Source of the DNA: a virus
Strand: one strand, 5' to 3'
Length of the DNA stretch: 46,530 nucleotides
IMG/VR virus record: IMGVR_UViG_3300008107_000371
Span: 1 to 46,530 of that record
This document shows, in pieces, positions 7,143 to 16,678 of this stretch. Made by a program: the position numbers and the translations under genes. Within the stretch, counting starts at the first letter, position 1, and each line of letters opens with the position of its first letter. Under the pieces are notes generated by a model. The model had not been told where the DNA came from and ran no database searches. It worked only from the letters and a program-made list of their open reading frames with translations.

Positions 7143-9686
7143 TTAACCTCGTCCCATTCTAGCTAAAATTTGCTCTGAAGTCATAGGACCAGATTTTCCT
7201 GCTTGAGTGGTATTTAATTCACCTTGTCCAGGATTACGTCCATAAACTTGCGAAGCAATTCTTTTTTGTGTTTCAGCAGCTTGCTGATTTTGTAAATTTG
7301 ATAAATAATCTTTATACGTTTGATCTTGACTCAGTGCTTGACCTAAAGACGCAGCATCTTGATCAGTGATTTGTCTAGCTTGAGATGCAGCTAATTGATC
7401 TTGGAGTAACCCGCCCATATCGAAACGACTTCTACCACCACTAGCAGCGCGAGAATCAGCAGCACTTACTCTATCTCTATATTGCTGTGTCTCAAGGAAT
7501 CTATTTTTTAAATCCTGATTAATTTGGTTACTTAAAGTATCCGCTGAAGCAGCTTGTTCCCGAGATTGAATTTCTCCGAACTCTTTATCGCTAGTTAAAT
7601 ATCTTTGTTGATCGATTAAAGCTTGTCTTGCTGCTTGTTGTGCTGCAGTTCCGCCAGTACGACTCATTTCAGCAATTTGTTCACGAGTTAAAGGACCGCC
7701 AGTAGCAGCAGCCTGTTCAATAGATTGACGTTCGAACATAGGATTATAAAATCCTTGTTTAGTCCCTTCACCCTGAACATTAGTTCTATAACCAAATTCA
7801 CGAGCTTGGTCTTCTAATGCTGAAGAACCTTGTTGCACTCCGCCTTCAGTTAAGTAATTACTAAATCCTTGGTTAGCTAAATAGTTTTGCAAAGCTTGTC
7901 CTGTAGCTGCTCCTTCAAATCCTTGTCTGGTTTGATCTCCATAAATACCGCCGCCGATTGTACGACCAATAACATATTGTTGACCTTTAGCAGTATCATT
8001 ACCACCACCAGAACCAAAAAGAGAACTTGATAATTGCCCCAGTAAATTAACTGGAGTTGATAGAAAATTTCCTAAAGCTCCGCCGCCGTCTATCTGTCTA
8101 ATTGCACTTGTAGCATTATTTAAAGTATCGGTAATATTTCTTGTATCACCTAATCCAGTTAATGCAGATAATACTGGAGCCCTAGTAGCTAGAAGCGCAG
8201 ATCCATATTGTTGAAGTGCATTTAAATTTCCGCCGGAGCCATCGTTAAATTGTACTTGAGCACGTCTATAATAATCAGGATTCTTTAAGTAGTCAGCAAG
8301 TGAAACGTAACCTGCACCTTTTACACCCTCAACATATCCTGTACCGCCTTCAATAAGACGATTACCAGCTTGCTTCATGAAATCTTCTTGAGCTTTAGCA
8401 ATACGACCTTGCAAAGAAGCAGCGTCTTCTTTTTGAGAAAATCCTGCGCGGTTAATATCAGAAGCTCTTTGTAGTTCATACTCAGGTTGGCTAATACCAC
8501 GAAGACGAGCAAGTGCATCGTATTCAGTAACATTCTGCTGTGTTGCCACGTCTCTAAAATCTTGAGCACGACGACCTTCAATATTAGCAACTTGACCTAA
8601 GTTTAAATCTTTGTCATTAAACACATTAAATGTTTGTTGACCGCGCTGCAGTCCAAATTGTTCAAATAAAGGTTTATTGAATTGATATTCTTTTTTAGTG
8701 ATACCATACTTGTTTTTAAATTCATCATCAGTGACGGCTTTATTGTAGAAATCAATAAAAGTAGAACCTGACTTAATACCAGCTTCTAAATCTTTATTAA
8801 ACCCTTCAACCTGACCACTGAGATCAGTTTTAAATCTATTAATATTCGTTTGTGTAGTTCCAGTGATATCTGCAGCTAATTTAGATTCATCAGCAATTAC
8901 TTGCTCAATTGACTTACCTTGAGCTGCAGCACGAGCTTGTAAATTTCTTACATTGCTCTGTTCATTTTGAATTTGATTTTGTAAGTTCTGGATATTTTGA
9001 CCATTAGACTGCAGGAGTAAGTTATCTAATCTACTTTGACCTTGAGAATAACCAGCTCGATTTTTTCCACCAAAAGCTTGATTCAACAAACCGATACGAC
9101 CAATCTCTGATCCAACAGCTTCACCCTGAGCACCAACTTGAGTACCTAAATCAACATTAGCTTGACCGAAGGCTTGATTCTGAGCTTGAAGGGCTCTTTC
9201 ATCTACGGCCTGACCAGTTCTAAACTGTCCAACTTGTTCAACATTTCCCGCTTGATTAGCGAAATCAACGGCACGTTGTGCAGTGAACTCAGGAGCTGAT
9301 AGTTGCTGGTTAATATTTTGACCAGTTTGTAGAGTTTGTTGTCCGGTTTGAATCCCTTGTTGACCAGTAGTTTCAGCTTTTTGAGCTTGTTGCTGCAAAG
9401 GATTTAACGATTTTTGTATACCCTTTTGAACCGCAGCAGTGGTTCTTTCTCCAGCACCTTGATTGGCTTGTACATATTTTTGTAAGTTTGTGAATCGTCC
9501 TGACCCTTTTTGAGTCGGAGCTGGAGCGCCTGTAGGACTATCTGACCCAACTGAGGATTGTTGCTGCATTGGTTGTAAAGGTGATGGAGGAGGACCAGCA
9601 GGAGGATTTTGTCCACCTTGGGCATTCGGGGTAAGGTTATTCTGATTTTGACCCTGGTCGTCAGGAGTGTTTGCTAAGAATGCCAT
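7143..9686 (-). CDS. large Gln-rich internal virion protein
   Basis: An 847-residue protein. The N-terminal about 150 residues are very rich in Gln, Pro, Gly and Asn and look disordered. A Gln/Ala helical region follows, then a more ordered middle (about 300-520). A Gly/Ser-rich hydrophobic patch lies at about 545-620, and the C-terminal part is again Gln/Ala-rich. The start ATG is preceded by the 12-base element TTAACTTGTTAA five bases upstream instead of a purine-rich ribosome binding site. The gene follows the tail nozzle gene group and heads the ejection-type block. I infer a virion-internal protein that enters the host with DNA. No lytic transglycosylase motif was seen. Confidence 0.6.
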   Translation of the reverse strand: MAFLANTPDDQGQNQNNLTPNAQGGQNPPAGPPPSPLQPMQQQSSVGSDSPTGAPAPTQKGSGRFTNLQKYVQANQGAGERTTAAVQKGIQKSLNPLQQQAQKAETTGQQGIQTGQQTLQTGQNINQQLSAPEFTAQRAVDFANQAGNVEQVGQFRTGQAVDERALQAQNQAFGQANVDLGTQVGAQGEAVGSEIGRIGLLNQAFGGKNRAGYSQGQSRLDNLLLQSNGQNIQNLQNQIQNEQSNVRNLQARAAAQGKSIEQVIADESKLAADITGTTQTNINRFKTDLSGQVEGFNKDLEAGIKSGSTFIDFYNKAVTDDEFKNKYGITKKEYQFNKPLFEQFGLQRGQQTFNVFNDKDLNLGQVANIEGRRAQDFRDVATQQNVTEYDALARLRGISQPEYELQRASDINRAGFSQKEDAASLQGRIAKAQEDFMKQAGNRLIEGGTGYVEGVKGAGYVSLADYLKNPDYYRRAQVQFNDGSGGNLNALQQYGSALLATRAPVLSALTGLGDTRNITDTLNNATSAIRQIDGGGALGNFLSTPVNLLGQLSSSLFGSGGGNDTAKGQQYVIGRTIGGGIYGDQTRQGFEGAATGQALQNYLANQGFSNYLTEGGVQQGSSALEDQAREFGYRTNVQGEGTKQGFYNPMFERQSIEQAAATGGPLTREQIAEMSRTGGTAAQQAARQALIDQQRYLTSDKEFGEIQSREQAASADTLSNQINQDLKNRFLETQQYRDRVSAADSRAASGGRSRFDMGGLLQDQLAASQARQITDQDAASLGQALSQDQTYKDYLSNLQNQQAAETQKRIASQVYGRNPGQGELNTTQAGKSGPMTSEQILARMGRG

Positions 9687-9690
9687 ATAA

Positions 9691-9702
9691 TTAACTTGTT
9701 AA
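9691..9702. promoter_or_regulatory. TTAACTTGTTAA palindromic element before the 847-residue gene
   Basis: A near-perfect palindrome (TTAAC-TT-GTTAA) in the 21-base gap between two leftward genes, ending five bases from the ATG of the large Gln-rich protein. The same element recurs at five other gene boundaries in the window. There is no good -10 hexamer at the right distance, and transcription from here would start inside the gene. An operator, RNA-processing or translation-level element is therefore more likely than a promoter. Confidence 0.45.
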
Positions 9703-9707
9703 TTCCA

Positions 9708-10127
9708 TTAGCCTATTAGTTCTAAGGTCAATACATATTGACTATTATTTTGCAGTCCAGTGACGGCCAAAACCTGGATTACATTTTGAGAAACCACCGT
9801 ATAACTTAAAAAAGGTGCCCCTGTTGGAAACACCGTATTAGGACTCTTGCTATTAATTGCCCGAATAACATTAACCCCTCTAGGTGCCCCTGTTTGAAGA
9901 GAATGTCTAACTTGAGGTAAGTTACTAACTTGTCCTGTCGCACCAATATTCACGTTAACTGTAACTAGATCTCGGTTTAAATTTTCAAAATCTATAGACT
10001 TAGTTAAGGCGAAATAAAAAGCATCAGCTAGGTCATTAAATGGATCACTAATCTTAGCGATAATAGTTTGTTCGTCAGTAGTAAAATCTTCAGTCCTGAT
10101 TTTTTTAGGTATCTCTATCCTGGCCAT
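9708..10127 (-). CDS. small structural protein of the tail region
   Basis: A 139-residue, beta-rich protein with no signal or membrane segment. It starts at the stop of the large nozzle-type gene (overlap of one base) and is followed, after a short gap with the 12-base palindrome, by the Gln-rich block. The C-terminal half (FLSYTVVSQNVIQVLAVTGL and on) reads like a beta-sandwich edge. Position suggests a tail or tail-needle accessory protein. I do not recognise the family. Confidence 0.55.
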   Translation of the reverse strand: MARIEIPKKIRTEDFTTDEQTIIAKISDPFNDLADAFYFALTKSIDFENLNRDLVTVNVNIGATGQVSNLPQVRHSLQTGAPRGVNVIRAINSKSPNTVFPTGAPFLSYTVVSQNVIQVLAVTGLQNNSQYVLTLELIG

Positions 10128-13100
10128 TATAGATATCCTCTAGTGCTTACAACTCTATAAGTTAAACTTATACCATATATTGAGAATTTTTCTCTGGCTA
10201 TGGAATGCATAAACTTTACATTTAAAAATCTACAACGCTGCTTTTGTCTAGGAATCAACGTTCTGAAAGGAACTGGAGCACCTACTCCGCCCCAGTTTTG
10301 TTGTCCCCAATTAAATTGACCCCAATCGCCATTACCACGTCCCATAAATTCGATTTCTTCAAAAAATGGAGATAAGTCAGACGAGTAGGCAAGAACTGCA
10401 TCAGAATAATTTGTATTCTCAAACATGATTGTGCCTTCTCTAAAGTGCTTTGTCATGGACGGATCACCAGCAAATTGTGGAGCATATTGTACAATCGTAT
10501 CGAAAGATTTATATAAAATAAACGGACCTTCCATAAGAGGAAGTGCTTTATCAAATAGAGTTATTGTATTTTCAACTTTGTCAACTTCTATAATCCTGGA
10601 TTCAAACTCGTTAGTTCCTGTTGAAGTTTTATAATTAGTAAAAAATATTCCAGGATCAGCGTTCAGTTTTGTCATGATAATATTGAAACAGGATTGCATG
10701 TCTCTAAAATCGTTGACTATAGTTTGTACTGTACCACCAGAACCATTTGTATTTATAACAGCGTTAATTGTAATGGTTGTGGCAGACTGAGCAACAACTT
10801 GATAAGTACCATTGATACTAGGAGTTGTTCCACTACCAGAAATTGTTACAAAACGATTTACTAATATTGCGTTAGATGAAAAGCTTAATACAACCTGACT
10901 AGAAGTATGTGTGGTGCCAGTAATTGTCTGCGTATAGTTAGCAACACTAGAGGCATAATTTGTAAAAGTAGCAGCAGGATCTGCGTCTAACTTAGTGGCA
11001 AGTCCAACAACTTTATTTCTAGGATTCTGTCCAGCAACAAATTCTAATGTTGAAAAATAATTAGGCAGGACTGGTGAGATTGCCGCTTTTATTGAATTAT
11101 CATTATCCAGCTTATTCAACATTTGATTGTATTGAGTAGATGTTAGATACTGAGTTTGTACAACACCATCACCAACAGCGGATTCACCGAGTGCACCAAT
11201 ATTCAGTAAGCCGTCAGACACTCCATTAGCTAAGATGTTTAGTGTGTATTCCCTATCAGCAAAATCTGTTCTAGTTAGAGTTTTTCTTTCTTTTTCAATA
11301 TAATTAATGTCCCCAGCTCCAAGGTACATCTTATCATCAGCAAAATTTACTATGCCGCAAGTTTTACTAGTGTTCCATCTTGTCCAAGAATTTGTAAATG
11401 TGTTATATCTATAACATTGAGTTGGTACTGTATCATTAGGGCTAGTAACTGTCCAAAGATGATACGATCTTTCTGATTCGTAAGGTACACCGAATGTCTG
11501 GGTAGTAAAAGCATAATTTTCGCGTGTAATTTCTTTAATTCTATTTTCAATTGGACGAGATATAACTTGTACGCCGCCGTCAGTAACGGTGACCACACCT
11601 TGAGAAGTCAGGACATATATCTGATTATTAAGTACGGCTCCACTATCAGAAGCAAGAATAACCGCACTAAAATCAAATCCGGCAACAAAAAATGGGGCAG
11701 CGTCACCACTTAGTCTATAAATCCCGTCTTCTTTAAAAACGAATAGAGATTCTCTAAGCGCGATGATTCTTCTAATTTCCTTATCTTTAGGTCCAATATC
11801 AACATAGTTAAGCAATGGAACTGCTTCTGGTTGTTGAAACTTAGAGTAATAGATACGATTAGGAATTGATTCGTTACTTGAAATTACGGAATTTACGTTA
11901 GTACCAGGAAGAGTTGGGTTAAATTCGCCGCCAGTTGCTGTACTATTAGCAAAAATATAAAATGATGGATCAGTTATGTCACGAGCTTCAAATAAAATTT
12001 TGCCCGGAATATCATTAAATCCTGATTGATAAAATGCATTAACTAGGTTACTTTGAACGTTTATAACTTTAACGATGGATAGAGCGGCTTGTTCAATCTG
12101 TTGCGATGTACTTGGTCCATTCTGATTAACTCCCGGAACTCTAGGAAGAAAGATGAAATTTGAGGCAGCATTTTCCCCAGTACCACTAGTTAAGTTAGTA
12201 TAGGTTAAAGAAGCGCCAACTGTGTCAATTGAAGGTGTAGTTACAGGACCGTTGTTAGCCCATGCTATTGCAATTGTAGTACTAGCTCCGGTAGGATTAA
12301 AATCCCCGGTATTATCAATTTCTGTTTTAGCTATTTGAGCTATATTTGTAATATTTACAGTGGCAGAAATATCTAATTCAATATTAATTTTTCCCGCAAC
12401 ATTGGGCTCTAAATCATTTACAGGATTATTGTTAAACCAGAATAGATATGATCGCTCATTATTAGCTGAATCTAGTGTAAAATATTTAGCTGTGGCTGGT
12501 GAACCATTATGGTAATCAGTTTTATTACCACTAAATACTAAATTGCCGGTTTGATTAGTGCCTCGAAAAGTGTAAGTTTCAATTGTTGTTCCGTCAGTTA
12601 TCTTTAAAGCTGAAGTCCCTGTGATAAAATCATCAACTGCCAATAAATCAATTTCTAGTCGTTGTACAGTTGAAGTGTTAGCATAAAATGCGAAGTTTTT
12701 ATATGTGGCAATGTCTTTAGCAAAAGGCGGTTTTTCATTAGCTTGACCAATACCTTCTCCACCATTAGGATTTGTATAGAGTGGTGCTCCAGTGACAGCA
12801 ATATCTTCAGGAGTAATATCACTTAATCCTGTAATTTCACCAGCAGTAATTTGCGCACTAGTTGGAAAATCTTCAAGTACAAGAAACATGTCATCACCTG
12901 GATCAATAGGATCAGGATTTTGTGATGCAACTCGGGTTCGATATACTTGATAAAAATCGCTAGTGGTTACACCATCAGGAATTGGGAAAGATAACGTTGC
13001 AGTGGCACTAGTTGTCCCAAGATTTTCAATTACAACTCTGTTTGATGGAACTCCCAGGATTAAGTTGTCATTATTATCTCGTTTACCCCAGAGAAGTCTA

Positions 13101-13609
13101 TAAGCAACTTTACTTTGTCCTGGTAAAAAGCCAGGATTTGCGTAGTTAACTTGAGCTTGTAGATCTAATGCTTTAATTCCACCGGCTTGTTGAATACTAA
13201 GTCCAGAAAACTGAGAAGCGTTTGCTGCCGAGATTTTTTTAATACCTTCATTTGTGGCAATATATAAGTTACCATTTTGTTCGAAAGATTTAAGCCTAAG
13301 TCCTGTATCAGCTTCATTTATAGGGTTAGCTGATGTGAAATTGGTAAATATCCCGGAACCATTATCCCATTGAATGTTGGTTAGTACGTGGCGCAAAACT
13401 CTATTCTTATAATTAATTAATTGCTTAGATCGGTCATTAGAAGTACCAAATTCATTACCATAGACGAAATAGCCACGGCGCGGCTCTATTGTTTGATCAC
13501 GATCAATGTTAACATTAAGAGCTTCTAATAAAGCGCCAGGACTAAGATTGAAGTAGTTAGTAAAATTATTGAGGCCCGAGCTACGTATTACTACCTGCTG
13601 AGATGACAT
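10127..13609 (-). CDS. tail nozzle / packaged-DNA stabilisation protein (P22 gp10 or T7 gp12-like)
   Basis: A 1160-residue protein, mostly beta. The N-terminus (GLNNFTNYFNLSPGALLEALN, then RRGYFVYG) and the central region (about 580-720: YYSKFQQPEAVP, KEIRRIIALRESLFVFKEDGIYRL, then repeated short blades) match the propeller-type protein that closes the portal channel and forms the short-tail nozzle in podoviruses. Inserted beta domains enlarge it: a segment around 330-500 and an Ig-like stretch near 935-975. A motif of the form K-L-[DN]-A-D-P-x-x-x-F-T-N-Y occurs twice in the C-terminal third, suggesting an internal duplication. It lies directly downstream of the adaptor gene, as expected for head-tail assembly. 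The family assignment rests on pattern and position. Confidence 0.75.
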   Translation of the reverse strand: MSSQQVVIRSSGLNNFTNYFNLSPGALLEALNVNIDRDQTIEPRRGYFVYGNEFGTSNDRSKQLINYKNRVLRHVLTNIQWDNGSGIFTNFTSANPINEADTGLRLKSFEQNGNLYIATNEGIKKISAANASQFSGLSIQQAGGIKALDLQAQVNYANPGFLPGQSKVAYRLLWGKRDNNDNLILGVPSNRVVIENLGTTSATATLSFPIPDGVTTSDFYQVYRTRVASQNPDPIDPGDDMFLVLEDFPTSAQITAGEITGLSDITPEDIAVTGAPLYTNPNGGEGIGQANEKPPFAKDIATYKNFAFYANTSTVQRLEIDLLAVDDFITGTSALKITDGTTIETYTFRGTNQTGNLVFSGNKTDYHNGSPATAKYFTLDSANNERSYLFWFNNNPVNDLEPNVAGKINIELDISATVNITNIAQIAKTEIDNTGDFNPTGASTTIAIAWANNGPVTTPSIDTVGASLTYTNLTSGTGENAASNFIFLPRVPGVNQNGPSTSQQIEQAALSIVKVINVQSNLVNAFYQSGFNDIPGKILFEARDITDPSFYIFANSTATGGEFNPTLPGTNVNSVISSNESIPNRIYYSKFQQPEAVPLLNYVDIGPKDKEIRRIIALRESLFVFKEDGIYRLSGDAAPFFVAGFDFSAVILASDSGAVLNNQIYVLTSQGVVTVTDGGVQVISRPIENRIKEITRENYAFTTQTFGVPYESERSYHLWTVTSPNDTVPTQCYRYNTFTNSWTRWNTSKTCGIVNFADDKMYLGAGDINYIEKERKTLTRTDFADREYTLNILANGVSDGLLNIGALGESAVGDGVVQTQYLTSTQYNQMLNKLDNDNSIKAAISPVLPNYFSTLEFVAGQNPRNKVVGLATKLDADPAATFTNYASSVANYTQTITGTTHTSSQVVLSFSSNAILVNRFVTISGSGTTPSINGTYQVVAQSATTITINAVINTNGSGGTVQTIVNDFRDMQSCFNIIMTKLNADPGIFFTNYKTSTGTNEFESRIIEVDKVENTITLFDKALPLMEGPFILYKSFDTIVQYAPQFAGDPSMTKHFREGTIMFENTNYSDAVLAYSSDLSPFFEEIEFMGRGNGDWGQFNWGQQNWGGVGAPVPFRTLIPRQKQRCRFLNVKFMHSIAREKFSIYGISLTYRVVSTRGYL

Positions 13610-13618
13610 GAGTGTTAC

Positions 13619-14575
13619 CTATCTTCCTGATCTACCAGTTGTTCTACCTCGACGAAGAACACCTCGACGATTCACAATTTTTAATGGAGAAGCCTCAACT
13701 CTATCATTGATGATGGTTTGTGTTTTTTGTTCTAACTCAGCTAATTTCACATTAGCCGCTTGTAAACCTTCTTGATCTCCAAGAGATTCTAAGCAACGAG
13801 CAGCAACTCTATGAGCAAGAACAACATGCAAGTCACTAGGAACTTGAGGAATTGCAGCAGTTTCTGCAATACAAACGTGATCTCCAATTTTTAAAGTACT
13901 AGGAATATCTGTTGTTGCAAAAGTAATAACCTTAGTAGTACCGTTTAATCCAGTGGCAACTAAATCTTTTTTTAATGTTCTATGAGGGGAAATCACAGAT
14001 ACAAAGTCGAATTTTTGTTGTGTGGAAAAATCATTGGGTACATTAGATAAAGCAATCTCTCCAGTTAATAAATTAATATCACTAATTACTCCGACATCTT
14101 TTAATAAGACTAGTCTATTAGGTCTCATGTAGTATGAGAATCTAAAAAAACCTGGAGTTAATGGAGCAGAAGTTGGGGTCAGGATTACTTGATTGTTTTG
14201 TATATAGTAAGTATAACCTTTGTTTGAATAGTTATAACTTGTGTTGTAATCTGGAACAAAATCAATCGGTATACGAACCATCTCGTAAACATTACCTGAG
14301 TTATCAACGTAACTTAAATCTCTAAGTTTATTTCCTGTAGCTCTAGCTGGAATTTCGTATCTATTGATATTAGGATCAATTACTATGTCGTCAGATGTTA
14401 AGAAATAATCTTCATGCGCAACAAGTACCGAAGGTACAAGACCTGTATCCATTTCTTCATTAGCAAAAGCTAAAAAATCCTCGTCGGTGAAGGTAGAATT
14501 CGATTTGGGCAAACCAGCCCGTCTAACAGCAGATTTAATAATCTCATTGCTAGTCATATACGATTTAGGAATCAT
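13619..14575 (-). CDS. head-tail adaptor (tail tubular A / gp4-like)
   Basis: A 318-residue protein. The N-terminal helix (MTSNEIIKSAVRRAGLP ... DEDFLAFANEEM) and the later H-R-V-A-A-R-C-L-E helix are typical of the adaptor that plugs onto the portal ring in short-tailed phages. The C-terminus is Arg/Gly-rich (RRGVLRRGRTTGRSGR). The start at 14575 has AAGGATGG about eight bases upstream, inside the end of the GIY-YIG gene that overlaps it by 11 bases. It is followed after nine bases by the nozzle gene. The role in closing the packaged head is inferred from the family and from gene order. Confidence 0.7.
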   Translation of the reverse strand: MIPKSYMTSNEIIKSAVRRAGLPKSNSTFTDEDFLAFANEEMDTGLVPSVLVAHEDYFLTSDDIVIDPNINRYEIPARATGNKLRDLSYVDNSGNVYEMVRIPIDFVPDYNTSYNYSNKGYTYYIQNNQVILTPTSAPLTPGFFRFSYYMRPNRLVLLKDVGVISDINLLTGEIALSNVPNDFSTQQKFDFVSVISPHRTLKKDLVATGLNGTTKVITFATTDIPSTLKIGDHVCIAETAAIPQVPSDLHVVLAHRVAARCLESLGDQEGLQAANVKLAELEQKTQTIINDRVEASPLKIVNRRGVLRRGRTTGRSGR

Positions 14576-15293
14576 AACGAGACCATCCTTGAATTGAAAA
14601 ATTAGAATAATACAATTTTCTAGCCTGTCTTTCGGATATATTTAAAAAATTAGTTAAATTATTAATACTGTTCATGGTTATAATTTTTGACTCTTTTTTA
14701 ATTTTAAATATTTTTGAATTTGGTGCAGTTTTTCTTACGTATGATTTAGCTAAATCAAGATTAAAATCAGATTTATTATACATTAAATAGTTTTTATGTG
14801 CATATCCCCATTTAATAGAACATTTAACTGTTGCATAATTGATACTTAATTTTCTAGCAACTTCAGCTTTACTTTCAAATTCTAATATAGTTTGATTATC
14901 TATGCAGTAAACAATGACGGGTTGTCTTTTATAAATGTTAGCAATTTTTAATTTTTGTTTTAAATCTTCAGTTCTTTTTACTCCCTTACAAGTAGAAAAA
15001 CCTCTGACTCCATCCCCACCTTCAGTACAATTGTAACCAAAATTTCTATTGTTACTATTATATTCAGAGATATAATGTCTTTCTTTTATATAAAGTTCTT
15101 TGCGACTATCAGCATTATCTATTACATCAATTTTAATATTTAACCAACCATATTTTCTTATAGCACAAGAAACTGGATATTTGTGACCGTGTCTAGCTGA
15201 ATATCTATGACCACGCATTCTAGCGTCTAGTTTACCAATGGTAATTCCAATGTAAACTTTATTATTAGGGAAAGTCATACGATATACTAACAT
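14565..15293 (-). CDS. GIY-YIG homing endonuclease (copy 2)
   Basis: A 242-residue free-standing nuclease. The catalytic domain has VYRMTFPNNKVYIG at the N-terminus, candidate catalytic Arg25, Glu71 and Asn88 (in FGYNCTEGGDG). A Lys-rich linker and a C-terminal module (about 125-235: FESKAEVARKL and SINNLTNFLNISERQARKLY) look like one or two helix-turn-helix DNA-reading repeats. It sits in the leftward structural operon between the acidic Met-rich gene and the adaptor, overlapping the adaptor start. It has diverged well away from copies 1 and 3, so it is not a recent local duplicate. Confidence 0.9.
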   Translation of the reverse strand: MLVYRMTFPNNKVYIGITIGKLDARMRGHRYSARHGHKYPVSCAIRKYGWLNIKIDVIDNADSRKELYIKERHYISEYNSNNRNFGYNCTEGGDGVRGFSTCKGVKRTEDLKQKLKIANIYKRQPVIVYCIDNQTILEFESKAEVARKLSINYATVKCSIKWGYAHKNYLMYNKSDFNLDLAKSYVRKTAPNSKIFKIKKESKIITMNSINNLTNFLNISERQARKLYYSNFSIQGWSRYDS

Positions 15294-15296
15294 TGG

Positions 15297-15608
15297 TTAC
15301 TTCTTCATCATTTTTTTAAGCATCATTTTTTTTTCTTCGTCAGACATCATCTCTTCTTCGTCGCTCTCCATGTCATCTTCTTCTTCCATCATATCATCGT
15401 CTTCTTCGCCCATAGGCATATCTTCAACGACATCTTTAGCCTTATCAAGACCTTCTTCAAGACCAGCTTTATCTTTAGCCATGACGGATACTTTTTTCAT
15501 CTCACCCATCATCTTTCCAGTCTTATCTTTCATCTCGCCCATAGCCATTTGCATTAGTTCTTTAAGAACATCCATTTTGGCTTGCTTACTCATTTTTTTG
15601 TCTTCCAC
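15297..15608 (-). CDS. Met-rich, charge-segregated small protein
   Basis: 103 residues from a GTG, or 98 from the in-frame ATG at 15593. GGGGA precedes the GTG and GGAAG precedes the ATG, so the start is open. The N-terminal half is Lys/Met-rich and helical, the middle is an uninterrupted Glu/Asp/Met acidic stretch, and the end is Lys/Met (KKMMLKKMMKK). It has no membrane segment. Small acidic proteins of this type next to fibre and adaptor genes could be assembly chaperones. I do not recognise a family, and the opposite-strand frame (Ser-rich) is a composition shadow. Confidence 0.55.
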   Translation of the reverse strand: MEDKKMSKQAKMDVLKELMQMAMGEMKDKTGKMMGEMKKVSVMAKDKAGLEEGLDKAKDVVEDMPMGEEDDDMMEEEDDMESDEEEMMSDEEKKMMLKKMMKK

Positions 15609-15623
15609 TTCATCTTCCCCTTT

Positions 15624-16187
15624 TTAAGTTAAAAAGCCAATTAAGGCTAATAAAAAATTAAATATAAATCCATACATTACCCATTTAGGTAATCTTTCGT
15701 GTACACGGACGATTTCACTTATAGGTTGTTTTTCGTTTTTTAGAGAATTAATATCCCGGCGAAATCTTTCGTTAACAAATTCCTGACCTTTTTGTCCCTG
15801 CTCTATAACTGCCATAACACCTTGAATTAAACTTCGAATATCTCGATCATCATAGTTTTCGTGTACGGTAATTTGCTTGACTGGTATTTCTAATTTTAAA
15901 TTCTGCAACTGACATTCAATTTGATGTAACTTTTCAACTTGATCATTCTGTATATCACGAACTTCATTTAAAGATTCGTAAGTTGTAATTCTTAAGTCTT
16001 CCATTTTATCAGGAAGGTCATAAACTAATTCTTCCAGGATTACTAAACGATTATCTTGCAGAGGTAATTTATTTTGTTCAGGAAAATAGGGTAATTGCAC
16101 GGTTTCAACTGTAAGCTCCTTTAAATCTGGAGGATTTACAACAACAATAGAATCTAAGTTTCCAGGACCAATAATTACCTTACCCAT
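15624..16187 (-). CDS. membrane-anchored coiled-coil protein of the structural operon
   Basis: A 187-residue protein with a short beta/loop N-terminus, a charged helical middle (about 45-165, coiled-coil character) and a single hydrophobic segment at the very C-terminus (about 169-187), followed by only a few residues. This is a tail-anchored topology. Its start lies one base after the stop of the 156-residue gene, so it is co-translated. It could be a virion protein or an envelope-active accessory. I do not recognise the family. Confidence 0.55.
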   Translation of the reverse strand: MGKVIIGPGNLDSIVVVNPPDLKELTVETVQLPYFPEQNKLPLQDNRLVILEELVYDLPDKMEDLRITTYESLNEVRDIQNDQVEKLHQIECQLQNLKLEIPVKQITVHENYDDRDIRSLIQGVMAVIEQGQKGQEFVNERFRRDINSLKNEKQPISEIVRVHERLPKWVMYGFIFNFLLALIGFLT

Positions 16188-16658
16188 TTAATTCCCCACT
16201 ATATATAAGTCATAAGTGCCGGATGTAATCGCCGCTGCGGTTATAACACGACATCTCACTGCATTCAAGTTTGCAATTTGTGTTCCACTTATAACTGTAC
16301 CAGAAACTAACGAAGGTGTCAATGTTATAGTCGTATTTATCCAAATATTATCGCTAATATGTGGGGAAAATTGCAGAGTTAAGAGTTGTGGGCCAACTAT
16401 GGTGGAAGTTGAATTGCTATGCATGTTTATAATGTTAATTCCACTCACATCAAATGCTGCAACAATTGTGCCAGTATTAGCATTAGTCAGTGAAGTCTTG
16501 GAAGCCACTTGACGCCGGTAGGCGGAGACGCTATCTCCATCAGTAGCATCTAGTTCTATGGAAAAAGAAGTTGCAGAACCAGGCACAGTTTTAAGTGACT
16601 GACTCGTTTCGTCATAAGCTCCTTTTAAAATTTGTCCTAAATCTAGTTTGCTACTCAT
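16188..16658 (-). CDS. fibre-region protein with KLDLGQILKGAYDE N-terminal module
   Basis: A 156-residue protein. The N-terminal segment (SSKLDLGQILKGAYDETSQSL) is closely similar to the start of the 173-residue protein at 42499-43020 (KLDANQVLKQAYDDANNRL), the first gene of the other fibre locus. The remainder is Thr/Ser/Ile-rich beta. The shared N-terminus probably binds a common virion partner while the C-terminal beta part differs. It follows the 478-residue fibre gene and precedes the tail-anchored protein. A fibre adaptor or small fibre role is inference. Confidence 0.6.
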   Translation of the reverse strand: MSSKLDLGQILKGAYDETSQSLKTVPGSATSFSIELDATDGDSVSAYRRQVASKTSLTNANTGTIVAAFDVSGINIINMHSNSTSTIVGPQLLTLQFSPHISDNIWINTTITLTPSLVSGTVISGTQIANLNAVRCRVITAAAITSGTYDLYIVGN

Positions 16659-16678
16659 ATATAGTTATCCTTTAATTA

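Noticed and set aside
15370-15627. Ser-rich rightward frame opposite the Met-rich acidic gene
   Set aside because: It is the composition mirror of the Glu/Asp/Met codons on the other strand, with no ribosome binding site.
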